DNA of 64,000 nt, taken from CAXXOK01 sp963675655 (GTDB lineage Bacteria > Bacillota > Clostridia > Christensenellales > Aristaeellaceae). Shown here one piece after another: positions 51,308 to 58,995 of this stretch. Location: positions 682,001-746,000 of the forward strand of contig OY776489.1 in assembly GCA_963675655.1 (NCBI GenBank), read 5' to 3'. The notes below the pieces were generated by a model. The model saw only the letters and a program-made list of their open reading frames with translations, was not told the origin of the DNA and made no database searches. The position numbers were made by a program, and so were the translations under genes. Every line of letters starts with the position of its first letter. The first letter of the stretch is position 1.

Positions 51308-52498
51308 ATGCGCGACCGCGTTATTCCGGTTTTTTACGATGAAAAATCCGCCGCATCCACGCAGTACAGCAACACCCTGCAAGGCATTCGCACAGCAGCG
51401 GCGCACAGCGGCGTGAAGATGCTGCCCCTGTCCGAGGAAGCCATCGAGACGCTGAATTTCAACGATCTGCCTTCCGTGGCGATCATCAGCAGCGCATCCA
51501 TGCCCTTCGTCATCTCGGTCATCCGGCAGCTTCGAGCCGTCAACCGCCGGGTAGTGCTGGCCGGGATGGACAGCGAGCAGTTCGGGCACGATATCTCCTG
51601 CGCCACCCCATCGCGCCGGGCCGAAACGCAGCAGTTGGTTAACTACCTGTACAACTGCGGCAAGGAGCGCATTGCGCTGGTGGGTTTCGGGCGCAATTCC
51701 ATCAACGATAATTTTCGCTACCATGCCGCCATGAGCGCCGTCGCCGCCTGGGGTAAGCCCCTTGCGGAAACCGATGTTTGGCTGTGGCAGCGCGATCCAC
51801 GCGCGAGTTTTGAGGCGTTTTTGGACGTAGCCGACCGCTACGACGCGGTGATTTGCCCCAACGATATTATGGCCATCTTCTTCATCGACAGCTGCAAAGC
51901 GCACGGCATCCGCGTGCCGGAGGATTTATACGTCGCCTCCTTTGGCAATATGAACGTCGGGCGTTTCTACCGCCCGTCCGTCACCACGATGACGATGGAT
52001 ATGTTCGCGGTGGGCAAGCAGGCTTTTAACGCCTGCCGTTTTTTAACCTCCAATGAGGCTTCGCAGGAGACGGCGCTGAAAATAACCGTACCTAGCCGCA
52101 TCCTAGTCCGGGAAAGCACCGCGGAAAAAACCATCGGCAACGACCCGAGCCTGATGATGCCCACCCTGCAGGAGGATCGTTTTTACATGAATCCCACCAT
52201 CAGCGTACTGGTGAGCATCGAAAACTGCATTTCCCAACGCGACCGGATCGATTTTCACATTATGAGCGAGCTGATGACCGGCAACAGCTACGAGGAAATT
52301 GCCGACCGCCTGTACATCAGCAGCAGCACGCTGCGGTACCGGCTCAACAAGATGTTTGCCGACGCGGACGTAAAAACCCGGCAGGAATTTGAAACCCTCA
52401 TCCATCGCCATCTGGGCGAGGGCAACCCCTTTGCGGACGCCGAGGAGCTGGGCACGCCGATTGAGAGTGAGCAGGACGGAGAAAAGGAAAGCGACTGA
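51308..52498 (+). CDS. Regulator: LacI-type ligand-binding domain with C-terminal LuxR-like HTH (paralogue 2)
   Basis: A 396-residue cytoplasmic protein, clearly a paralogue of the one at 34890. Shared segments include CGKERIALVGFGRNSIND, DRYDAVICPNDIMAIFFID, SCKAHGIRVPEDLYVASFGN and PSVTTMTMDMFAVGKQAF in the ligand-binding half (about residues 1-270). The helix-turn-helix spans about 315-365 (ELMTGNSYEEIADRLYISSS, then TLRYRLNKMFADADVKTR). It lacks the N-terminal LacI DNA-binding domain and has an acidic tail. CGGAGG precedes ATG 51308. It faces the nine-gene operon and probably controls it. Confidence 0.8.
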   Translation: MRDRVIPVFYDEKSAASTQYSNTLQGIRTAAAHSGVKMLPLSEEAIETLNFNDLPSVAIISSASMPFVISVIRQLRAVNRRVVLAGMDSEQFGHDISCATPSRRAETQQLVNYLYNCGKERIALVGFGRNSINDNFRYHAAMSAVAAWGKPLAETDVWLWQRDPRASFEAFLDVADRYDAVICPNDIMAIFFIDSCKAHGIRVPEDLYVASFGNMNVGRFYRPSVTTMTMDMFAVGKQAFNACRFLTSNEASQETALKITVPSRILVRESTAEKTIGNDPSLMMPTLQEDRFYMNPTISVLVSIENCISQRDRIDFHIMSELMTGNSYEEIADRLYISSSTLRYRLNKMFADADVKTRQEFETLIHRHLGEGNPFADAEELGTPIESEQDGEKESD

Positions 52499-52609
52499 TC
52501 GGCGGTTGAGCGCGCTTGCCCTGCCGGGTTCCCCTATGCCGTTTGCAAGACGTACAAACGCATAAGCAGATACTACAACCTAAAACAGCATTGTCCATTT
52601 TAGGCACAG

Positions 52610-52641
52610 CAAACGCCCGCCAACGATCTGGCGGGCGTTTG
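52610..52641 (+). terminator. Terminator after the second regulator
   Basis: A 13-base perfect stem (CAAACGCCCGCCA and complement) with a six-base loop, ending GTTTGG; the T run is short. Confidence 0.65.
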
Positions 52642-52799
52642 GTATCTATATCAGATTCACAGAAAACCATAGTATCAATATTCCCACAACCGAAAAATAG
52701 GATTCCCTGCTATGGATGGAGGCATTATATCGGCAACGCCACAAACGTTGCGCCTGCTAGCGTACCCTTCGCCTTGGTTGCTGCAGCTTTCGCGCTATG
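52642..52799. other. Intergenic stretch, nothing seen
   Basis: Lies between the regulator terminator and the end of the MocR gene on the other strand. I see no gene or repeat. Confidence 0.35.
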
Positions 52800-54206
52800 C
52801 TATCCTTGCGCCTGCGGCAATGCGGACGCCAACAGCCCAACGCCCTTCTCCATCGCTTCTGCCGTAACATTGCCGTAGCCGAAAAGCAAGCTGTGTGCAT
52901 AGTGCGCGGCAGTTTCCGGCGTAAGGCAATACTGCCGCAGCGCATTGATTTGCACGCCTTTTTCTGCAATCTGCGCCATCACCGCCGGGGTAAAGGCAAC
53001 ACCGTCAAACGTTGCCACCAGATGCAGCCCCGCTTCCGCCCCGGTAATGGTTACACGCTCCCCGAAAGTCTGCCGCAAACTGCCGGTCAGGACGTTTCTT
53101 TTTTGCAGGTACCGCTTTCTCATTCTGCGGATGTGGCGCTCAAAAGAACCGCTCTGCAAAAACTCCGCCAGCGTTCGCTGCTCCAGCACCGGGGAATGCA
53201 CATCCGCCGTATATTTCGCCTGCCGCATCCTTTCACAAAGCTGCGGCGGCAGCACCATATAGCCGATGCGCAGGGCGGGCATCAGCGTTTTAGAAAAGGT
53301 GCCGACATAGATTACGCTTTCGGGCGCCAGCGATTGCATGGATTGAATCGGGCTGCCGTCAAAACGGAATTCGCTGTCATAATCGTCTTCCACGATCAGC
53401 GCGCCGTTTTGCCGGGCATAGCGGATCATCTCGATTCTCCGCCCGGCAGGCAGCACAACCCCGGTGGGAAACTGGTGGCTGGGCGTGGTAAAGATCAGCT
53501 TAGGCGGTTTTGGCGGCCACGCCTCCGTCACCATACCCTGCCCATCCACAGGCATCGGCTGGATGCGGATATGGTGTGCCGTCAGCGTATGTAAAAAGCC
53601 GTCGCTCACCGGGTTTTCCACCAGCGCATATTCATTCTGATCAACCAGTTGGCACAGCAAACTGAAGGATTGCGCCGCGCCGTTGGTGATGATGATGTTC
53701 TCCGCCGTTGTTGCCACGCCCCGCGCGCGGCTCAGGTACTGCGCCAGCTGCTCCCGCAGGCGCGCATCGCCATACGGGCTTTGGTAATCCAGCTTCTCCG
53801 GCGGGGTGACCGCCGCTACGCGCTGATAAAGCCGCGCCCACTGCCGCAAGGGAATCGTATCCAGTTCCGGCACGCCGGTACGGAAAACCGCCGCATATAC
53901 AGGCGGCTTTGGTGCGGCAACCCGTCGTTTGTCCGCCGTTTCCACCGCCACATGGCGGATTTGAACCCCTTGGCAAATGTAGGTGCCGGAGCCTTTACGG
54001 GGCTGGGCATATCCCTCTGCCGTCAGCTGCTCGTAGCATTCGATCACAACGTTTCGGGCAACGTTCAGGGTTTTACTCAGCTCTCGTGTGGACGGCAGCT
54101 TTTCCCCCGGTTTAATCATACCGGCGAGCACAGCCGTCCGTATCGCCCGGAACAGCTGCACGGCAAGCGGCGTTTTCGCCGTCCTATCCAGCTGCAAATA
54201 CACCAT
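52800..54206 (-). CDS. MocR/PdxR-type regulator (GntR domain plus aminotransferase-like domain)
   Basis: A 468-residue chimeric regulator. Residues 1-75 are a GntR winged helix (PLAVQLFRAIRTAVLAGMIK, GEKLPSTRELSKTLNVARN); residues 100-468 resemble class I aminotransferases and should bind pyridoxal phosphate through the lysine of VGTFSKTLMPALRIGY, with IITNGAAQSFSLL and LIVEDDYDSEF also present. ATG 54206 follows GGAGGGGG. It is divergent from the B3/B4 and LysE genes, which it probably controls; MocR regulators often control vitamin B6 or amine genes and exporters. Confidence 0.92.
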   Translation of the reverse strand: MVYLQLDRTAKTPLAVQLFRAIRTAVLAGMIKPGEKLPSTRELSKTLNVARNVVIECYEQLTAEGYAQPRKGSGTYICQGVQIRHVAVETADKRRVAAPKPPVYAAVFRTGVPELDTIPLRQWARLYQRVAAVTPPEKLDYQSPYGDARLREQLAQYLSRARGVATTAENIIITNGAAQSFSLLCQLVDQNEYALVENPVSDGFLHTLTAHHIRIQPMPVDGQGMVTEAWPPKPPKLIFTTPSHQFPTGVVLPAGRRIEMIRYARQNGALIVEDDYDSEFRFDGSPIQSMQSLAPESVIYVGTFSKTLMPALRIGYMVLPPQLCERMRQAKYTADVHSPVLEQRTLAEFLQSGSFERHIRRMRKRYLQKRNVLTGSLRQTFGERVTITGAEAGLHLVATFDGVAFTPAVMAQIAEKGVQINALRQYCLTPETAAHYAHSLLFGYGNVTAEAMEKGVGLLASALPQAQG

Positions 54207-54328
54207 GGCCGTTCCCCCTCCCGCAATAGTGGCTCCTGCAATTTCCATTCTATGTGGAACTTAACCGTGCCACTTTGCTATGTTACAGTATAGCAGAAAG
54301 CACCAAACCCTTACAACAGGAGGCCACA

Positions 54329-55027
54329 ATGATCGATTTGCACCCCAGCATGAACCAGCGCTACGCCGACGCACCCTTTGGCATACTGCAATTGCACGGC
54401 GTAAATACGACCGCCCCATCACAGGCGGCCTTCGCCGCTTTGCTCCAGCGGGAGATCGCTGTTCTTCGCGAATCGTGCGCAGGCTACGAGCGCAAAGCCT
54501 TTTGCCAAACGAATACGGCGATGAGCGCATACATACGCTATTACAAACGATATAAAAAAACCTATCACGTCCTGCCGCAGCTGGAATCCATTGTAAACGG
54601 AAAACCATTCCCGGATACCCTGCCGCTGATACAGGCACTGTTTATGGCGGAGCTGAAAACATCGCTGCTCATTGCCGGGCACGATTTACGTAAGTGCCGC
54701 CCGCCGCTGACCATACTGCCCGCAGCAGGCGGGGAAACCTACGAAGGCTCGGGCGGCAGAGCCGTTACCGTAAAGCCTGCCGATATCTGCCTGAAAGATC
54801 AAAGCGGCTTTATCCTCAGCATTTTATACGGGCAGGATGAGCAAACGCGCATCACCAATGCAACGGAGGACGTGCTGTACCTGATTGATGGCGTACCCGG
54901 GTTGACCACTGCGCAGGTCGAAAATGGGCTGGATACGCTGCTTGGCTATGTACGCACCTTTGCCCCGGAAGCGACGGTAATCTCCCGGACGGTTCTGCAT
55001 TTTCAGGATGACGAGGTTACCCCATGA
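54329..55027 (+). CDS. B3/B4 tRNA-binding-domain protein
   Basis: A 232-residue protein consisting of a B3/B4 domain as found in phenylalanyl-tRNA synthetase beta chains: SAYIRYYKRYKKTYHVLPQL, FMAELKTSLLIAGHDL and QTRITNATEDVLYLIDGVPG. Stand-alone copies are thought to act in tRNA editing or related functions and are often next to LysE-type exporters. ATG 54329 follows ACAGGAGG. Its stop overlaps the LysE start by four bases (ATGA). Confidence 0.85.
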   Translation: MIDLHPSMNQRYADAPFGILQLHGVNTTAPSQAAFAALLQREIAVLRESCAGYERKAFCQTNTAMSAYIRYYKRYKKTYHVLPQLESIVNGKPFPDTLPLIQALFMAELKTSLLIAGHDLRKCRPPLTILPAAGGETYEGSGGRAVTVKPADICLKDQSGFILSILYGQDEQTRITNATEDVLYLIDGVPGLTTAQVENGLDTLLGYVRTFAPEATVISRTVLHFQDDEVTP

Positions 55028-55638
55028 GTCTGTTTGCGTTTCTGGCATCCTCGTTGATCATTATTCTGTTGCCGGGCACGGGTGCCATCTACACCGTATC
55101 GGCGGGCATTACCGGTGGCAGAAGGGCAGGTTTATTGGCGGCGCTGGGCTGCACAGCCGGTATTGTACCGCATCTGGGCATCAGCATCGCTTTTTCCTCT
55201 ATACTGCTTCGGCTTGATCCATCGGTGTTTACAGGGCTGCGGCTGCTTGGTGCAGGGTACCTGCTTTACCTCGGCGCAGGGATGCTGCTAACCAAGAAGC
55301 AGCCAACTTTTCAAAATGCGCAGGCTGCGCAAAAACCCGCGGCGGTCATCCGCAAAAGCGTATTGATTAACCTGCTCAATCCCAAGCTTACGCTATTCTT
55401 CTTCTCATTTCTGCCGCAATACGCAAGTGCACGCGCGCAAAACTACATTTGGCAATGCGTGCTGCTGGGGCTGGTTTTTATGCTGCTTACGCTGCTTGTT
55501 TTTTCCGGGTACGGGCTGCTGGCAGCGGCGGCAAAACGGTGGTTCGTCCGCTTTCCCGGCCGCATTGCCCTGATGCAGCGGTGCTTTGGCGGCGTGTTTA
55601 TCCTTTTTGCTGCAGAGCTGGCAACCGGGGCGCTGTAA
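55024..55638 (+). CDS. LysE-family amino acid exporter
   Basis: A 204-residue membrane protein with about six helices. The N-terminal FLASSLIIILLPGTGAIYTV (PGP-like motif as PGTG) and GLLAALGCTAGIVPHLGIS, then LLNPKLTLFFFSFLPQY, are standard RhtB/LysE signatures. It is translationally coupled to the B3/B4 gene and probably exports an amino acid or amine, under the divergent MocR regulator. Confidence 0.92.
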   Translation: MSLFAFLASSLIIILLPGTGAIYTVSAGITGGRRAGLLAALGCTAGIVPHLGISIAFSSILLRLDPSVFTGLRLLGAGYLLYLGAGMLLTKKQPTFQNAQAAQKPAAVIRKSVLINLLNPKLTLFFFSFLPQYASARAQNYIWQCVLLGLVFMLLTLLVFSGYGLLAAAAKRWFVRFPGRIALMQRCFGGVFILFAAELATGAL

Positions 55639-55739
55639 ACTTTGTCTATCTAAATCCGGTCAAGCGGTTTATGCCGCCAGCAGCGGCCATTTTTATGATT
55701 ATGCCTGCCATCGTCAAAAAGCTTCCATACTCCGGCGCT

Positions 55740-55768
55740 CCCCCTGCCCGCATGGCGTAGGGGGTTTT
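55740..55768 (+). terminator. Terminator of the LysE operon
   Basis: CCCCCT (55740-55745) pairs with AGGGGG (55759-55764), followed by TTTT. The stretch 55639-55739 before it holds nothing I recognise, and neither does 55769-55935 after it. Confidence 0.6.
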
Positions 55769-55935
55769 GGTGTTCGGAGCGGAATTGCTCTTTTGCTGTA
55801 TTTTATTGCAACGGTTCACACATGGTACGCCGTCGGCCATCCAAGCAAAATTCAATTTTCGTAATATTTTAGTTTATCATAAAATTTGCGATAAGCAATA
55901 CAAAATTTCGCAGGCATAACGCCGGGCTTTTCCCT

Positions 55936-55965
55936 TCGACAAGCCTTTTTACGCAACGCTATACT
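55936..55965 (+). promoter_or_regulatory. Promoter of the KDPG aldolase operon
   Basis: TCGACA (55936-55941), an 18-base spacer and TATACT (55960-55965), 34 bases before the start. Confidence 0.5.
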
Positions 55966-55999
55966 GAAGCCAGCGAGAACAACACGGGAGGCGTGCGTT

Positions 56000-56644
56000 A
56001 TGACTACCATGGATTGGATATTGCAAAACAAGCTCATCGCCATCGTCCGTAGCCTCGGCCCCGAGCCAATGGAGGCTTTGGCGGATGCGCTGTTTGCCGG
56101 GGGCGTACGGCTGATGGAGGTAACCTTAAACCAGGCAAAACCAGCCACATGGCAGGATACAGCGGATTGCATACGCCGCATCAGCGAGCGGTACGAAGGG
56201 CGGATGCTTGCAGGCGCGGGCACAGTGCTTACGTTGGGACAATTAAAAATGGCCGCGGACGCGGGGGCAAAATACATTATCTCCCCCAACGTGGATGTGG
56301 CCGTTATCCACGAAACCAAACGGCTAGGGCTTGTATCACTCCCCGGCGCGCTGACGCCGACGGAGATCATGGCGGCATACCATGCGGGCGCGGACGCGAT
56401 AAAGGTGTTTCCGGCGGGCGACTTAGGCCCCGGTTACATCAAGGCGGTTCGCGCGCCGCTTTCCCACGTGCCGCTGCTGGCGGTAGGCGGCGTAGACGCG
56501 CAAAACTGCGCCGATTTTATCGCCGCCGGATGCGTAGGCGTCGGCGTGGGCGGCAGTTTGGTAAACAAGCAGTGGATAGCCAACGGAGAGTTTGACAAAA
56601 TCGAGGCGCTTGCCCGCACGTTTATGCAGGCGCTTGCGCAGTAA
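56000..56644 (+). CDS. eda: 2-Keto-3-deoxy-6-phosphogluconate aldolase
   Basis: A 214-residue class I aldolase that cleaves KDPG (or KDPGal) to pyruvate and glyceraldehyde 3-phosphate. Catalytic Glu40 lies in RLMEVTLN and the Schiff-base Lys135 in ADAIKVFPAG. LAGAGTVLTLGQLKMAADAG and ISPNVD complete the family pattern. GGAGG precedes ATG 56000. The kinase gene follows 12 bases later, so the pair can take KDG to central metabolism. It is the intact counterpart of the degenerate domain at 4316-5224. Confidence 0.93.
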   Translation: MTTMDWILQNKLIAIVRSLGPEPMEALADALFAGGVRLMEVTLNQAKPATWQDTADCIRRISERYEGRMLAGAGTVLTLGQLKMAADAGAKYIISPNVDVAVIHETKRLGLVSLPGALTPTEIMAAYHAGADAIKVFPAGDLGPGYIKAVRAPLSHVPLLAVGGVDAQNCADFIAAGCVGVGVGGSLVNKQWIANGEFDKIEALARTFMQALAQ

Positions 56645-56656
56645 GGAGGAAGCCTC

Positions 56657-57679
56657 ATGGCGAAAATTATCACCTTCGGCGAAATGATGATGCGCCTCAA
56701 CCCCGCCGCTTACCTGCGGTTTGTGCAGGCAGAGCATTTTGAAGCCAGCTACGCGGGCGGCGAAGCCAACGTAGCCGTATCGCTTGCCAATTACGGGCAG
56801 AGCGCCGGTTTTGTAACCAAGCTGCCCGATACGGACATCGGCCAGTGCGCGGTGAACGCCCTGCGCCGCTACGGCGTAGGCACAGACCAAATCGTACGCG
56901 GCGGCCCGCGGCTGGGCATCTACTTTGTGGAAAAAGGCGCGTCCCAGCGCGGCAGCAAGGTAATTTACGACCGGGCCGGTTCCTCCATCGCACTGGCAAA
57001 GCAGGAGGATTTTGATTGGGATGCGATACTTGACGGCGTAGACTGGTTCCACTTTACCGGCATCACTCCCGCGCTGGGCGGAGAGCTGCCGCAAATCTGT
57101 TTGGATGCGCTGAAAACCTGCCGCGCCAAGGGCGTAAAGACTTCCTGCGACCTGAACTACCGGGGCAAACTGTGGAGCCGGGAAAAAGCCGGCGAGGTCA
57201 TGGCCGCCCTGATGCCCTATGTGAATGTGTGCATCGCCAACGAGGAGGACGCCGCCGATGTTTTCGGCATTCGTGCAGCTAACACCAACGTACAAAGCGG
57301 CAAGCTGGATCACGCGGGGTATGTGGATGTCGCCCGCCAACTGCAAGCGCGTTTCGGGTTTGATACCGTCGCCATCACCCTGCGCGGCAGCCTGTCCGCC
57401 AACGATAACGATTGGGCAGGCATGCTGTACCACAGCGGCGAAGCGTACTTCTCCACCACATACCGCATCCACATTGTGGATCGCGTCGGCGGGGGCGACA
57501 GCTTCGGCGGCGGGCTGATCCACGCGCTGGTCAGCGGGTTTGCGCCGCAAGCCGCCATCGACTTTGCGGTTGCTGCCAGCTGCCTGAAACAGACCATAGA
57601 GCAGGATTATAACCATGTATCCGAAAAAGAAGTGCTGGCGCTGGCAGGTGGCAACGCCACCGGGCGCGTACAGCGGTAA
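56657..57679 (+). CDS. kdgK: PfkB-family sugar kinase, probable 2-keto-3-deoxygluconate kinase
   Basis: A 340-residue ribokinase-family kinase. FGEMMMRLNPAAYLRFVQA and YAGGEANVAVSLANYG are the substrate region, and DRVGGGDSFGGGLIHAL holds the catalytic aspartate of the GxGD motif. FGEMMMRLNP and the aldolase next door indicate 2-keto-3-deoxygluconate as substrate, made to KDPG with ATP. The ribosome site AAGGAGG precedes ATG 56657. Confidence 0.9.
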   Translation: MAKIITFGEMMMRLNPAAYLRFVQAEHFEASYAGGEANVAVSLANYGQSAGFVTKLPDTDIGQCAVNALRRYGVGTDQIVRGGPRLGIYFVEKGASQRGSKVIYDRAGSSIALAKQEDFDWDAILDGVDWFHFTGITPALGGELPQICLDALKTCRAKGVKTSCDLNYRGKLWSREKAGEVMAALMPYVNVCIANEEDAADVFGIRAANTNVQSGKLDHAGYVDVARQLQARFGFDTVAITLRGSLSANDNDWAGMLYHSGEAYFSTTYRIHIVDRVGGGDSFGGGLIHALVSGFAPQAAIDFAVAASCLKQTIEQDYNHVSEKEVLALAGGNATGRVQR

Positions 57680-57691
57680 CAACGCATCGCA

Positions 57692-57726
57692 GAAAGCCGC
57701 CGGACGAAACATGTCCGGCGGCTTTC
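57692..57726 (+). terminator. Terminator of the eda-kdgK operon
   Basis: A 14-base perfect stem (GAAAGCCGCCGGAC and complement) with a seven-base loop, ending in a short T run, 13 bases past the kinase stop. Confidence 0.75.
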
Positions 57727-58018
57727 TCTGCTTGCAACCATCCCAAGGAACAACCATATATATACAGTACCGCTGCGAAAAACCAATCCGTATACAAACC
57801 GGATTGCATACGAAATGGTATGCCCGCACATTGCAGTACGGGCGCAGTACAAATATGCCTTTTGCGTTACGTTTGCAGGCAAGCTGCCAACCCGTTTAAA
57901 ACGTCCGGGATGCCCAAACAAGGGAGCAAACGATTCCAGCAGAAGCCCATACTCGTTTGCAAGTGTTCTCTTCTGCCATCCTGTGGATGACAACGCTGTT
58001 TAACATGGGGAACAAGTT
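57727..58018. other. Intergenic region with two adjacent inverted repeats
   Basis: AATCCG/CGGATT (57785-57790 with 57800-57805) is directly followed by GCATAC/GTATGC (57806-57811 with 57818-57823). They could form two hairpins side by side or be operators. No gene is seen. Confidence 0.4.
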
Positions 58019-58049
58019 GAAGCGCCGGACGATGATCGTCCGGCGCTTC
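58019..58049 (-). terminator. Terminator-like palindrome after murQ
   Basis: 15-base arms GAAGCGCCGGACGAT and complement around one central base, 36 bases past the murQ stop. No long T run follows. Confidence 0.6.
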
Positions 58050-58085
58050 TGGTTGCTCTATATGGTTACTCGCGGTACCCCATCT

Positions 58086-58979
58086 TTATGGTTCCAGCAC
58101 TTTGGCAACATGCCCGTCCGCTTTGCTCAGCGCGGCTTCCGCCTGCTGCGGGGTTAGGCCGCACAGCAGCATCACGATGGCCGTTTTGCAGGAGCCACCG
58201 CAGCGTTTAATGGCTTCCTTGGCCTGCTCCTCGCTCGCCCCGGTAGACTGGCAAACGATACCCACCGAGCGTACGGCCAGCTTCTCGTTGGTCGCCTTCA
58301 AATCCACCATCAGGTTACCGTATACCTTGCCCAGCTTGATCATCACGGCGGTAGAGAGCATGTTCAGCACCATTTTCTGCGCCGTTCCGCTCTTCATGCG
58401 GGTGGAGCCGGTAATCACTTCCGGGCCGCAAACAGGGTTAATGGTGATTTGCGCAAGCGGGCTCATTTCGGACCGGCTGCTGCACGTAAGCGCAATGACA
58501 GGCGCGCCCAGCTCGTTTGCGTATTCCATCGCACCCAGCACATATGGCGTGCGCCCGCTGGCCGCAATGCCCACCAGCGCGTCCGCAGCAGAAAAGCCGA
58601 TAGCTTTCAAATCGCTTACGCCCATATCGCGGTCGTCCTCCGCACCTTCCACGGCTTTCACAAAGGCCGGCGCGCCCCCGGCCATCAGCCCCATGACCAG
58701 CTCGGGAGAAACGCCGTACGTCGGCGGGCACTCCACAGCATCCAGCACGCCCAGCCGCCCGGAGGTTCCGCAGCCAACGTAAATCAACCGCCCGCCTGCG
58801 TGCAATTGATGGTATACAACATCCACGGCTTGTGCAATCTGTGGCAGAACCTTCTCAACGGCAGGCGCAACCTTTTGATCCTCGCTGTTAATAATGCGCA
58901 CAATCTCCTCGGTCGATGCGCGGTCTATCTGCGCGGAAGCCTGATTGGGTTGTTCTGTTTCCAAATTGTTGATGTCCAT
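58086..58979 (-). CDS. murQ: N-acetylmuramic acid 6-phosphate etherase MurQ
   Basis: A 297-residue SIS-domain lyase that cleaves the lactyl ether of MurNAc 6-phosphate to GlcNAc 6-phosphate and D-lactate in cell-wall recycling. LIYVGCGTSGRLGVLDAVECPPTYG holds the SGRLGxLDAxExPPT signature with the catalytic glutamate (quoted in part); GSTRMKSGTAQKMVLNMLST and VLNxxST are also family blocks. A UBA-like C-terminal domain (ASEEQAKEAIKRCGGSCKTA, TPQQAEAALSKADGHVAKVL) ends the protein, as in many MurQ. It follows the glycosidase gene by 16 bases. Confidence 0.95.
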   Translation of the reverse strand: MDINNLETEQPNQASAQIDRASTEEIVRIINSEDQKVAPAVEKVLPQIAQAVDVVYHQLHAGGRLIYVGCGTSGRLGVLDAVECPPTYGVSPELVMGLMAGGAPAFVKAVEGAEDDRDMGVSDLKAIGFSAADALVGIAASGRTPYVLGAMEYANELGAPVIALTCSSRSEMSPLAQITINPVCGPEVITGSTRMKSGTAQKMVLNMLSTAVMIKLGKVYGNLMVDLKATNEKLAVRSVGIVCQSTGASEEQAKEAIKRCGGSCKTAIVMLLCGLTPQQAEAALSKADGHVAKVLEP

Positions 58980-58995
58980 GGGCTCATTCCCTTTC

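Noticed and set aside
55646..55855. A 69-codon minus-strand open frame after the LysE gene
   Set aside because: It overlaps the LysE terminator in the opposite sense and has no ribosome site.
56423..57829. A 468-codon open frame on the minus strand opposite kdgK
   Set aside because: It is antisense to a well-supported kinase and crosses the kdgK terminator.
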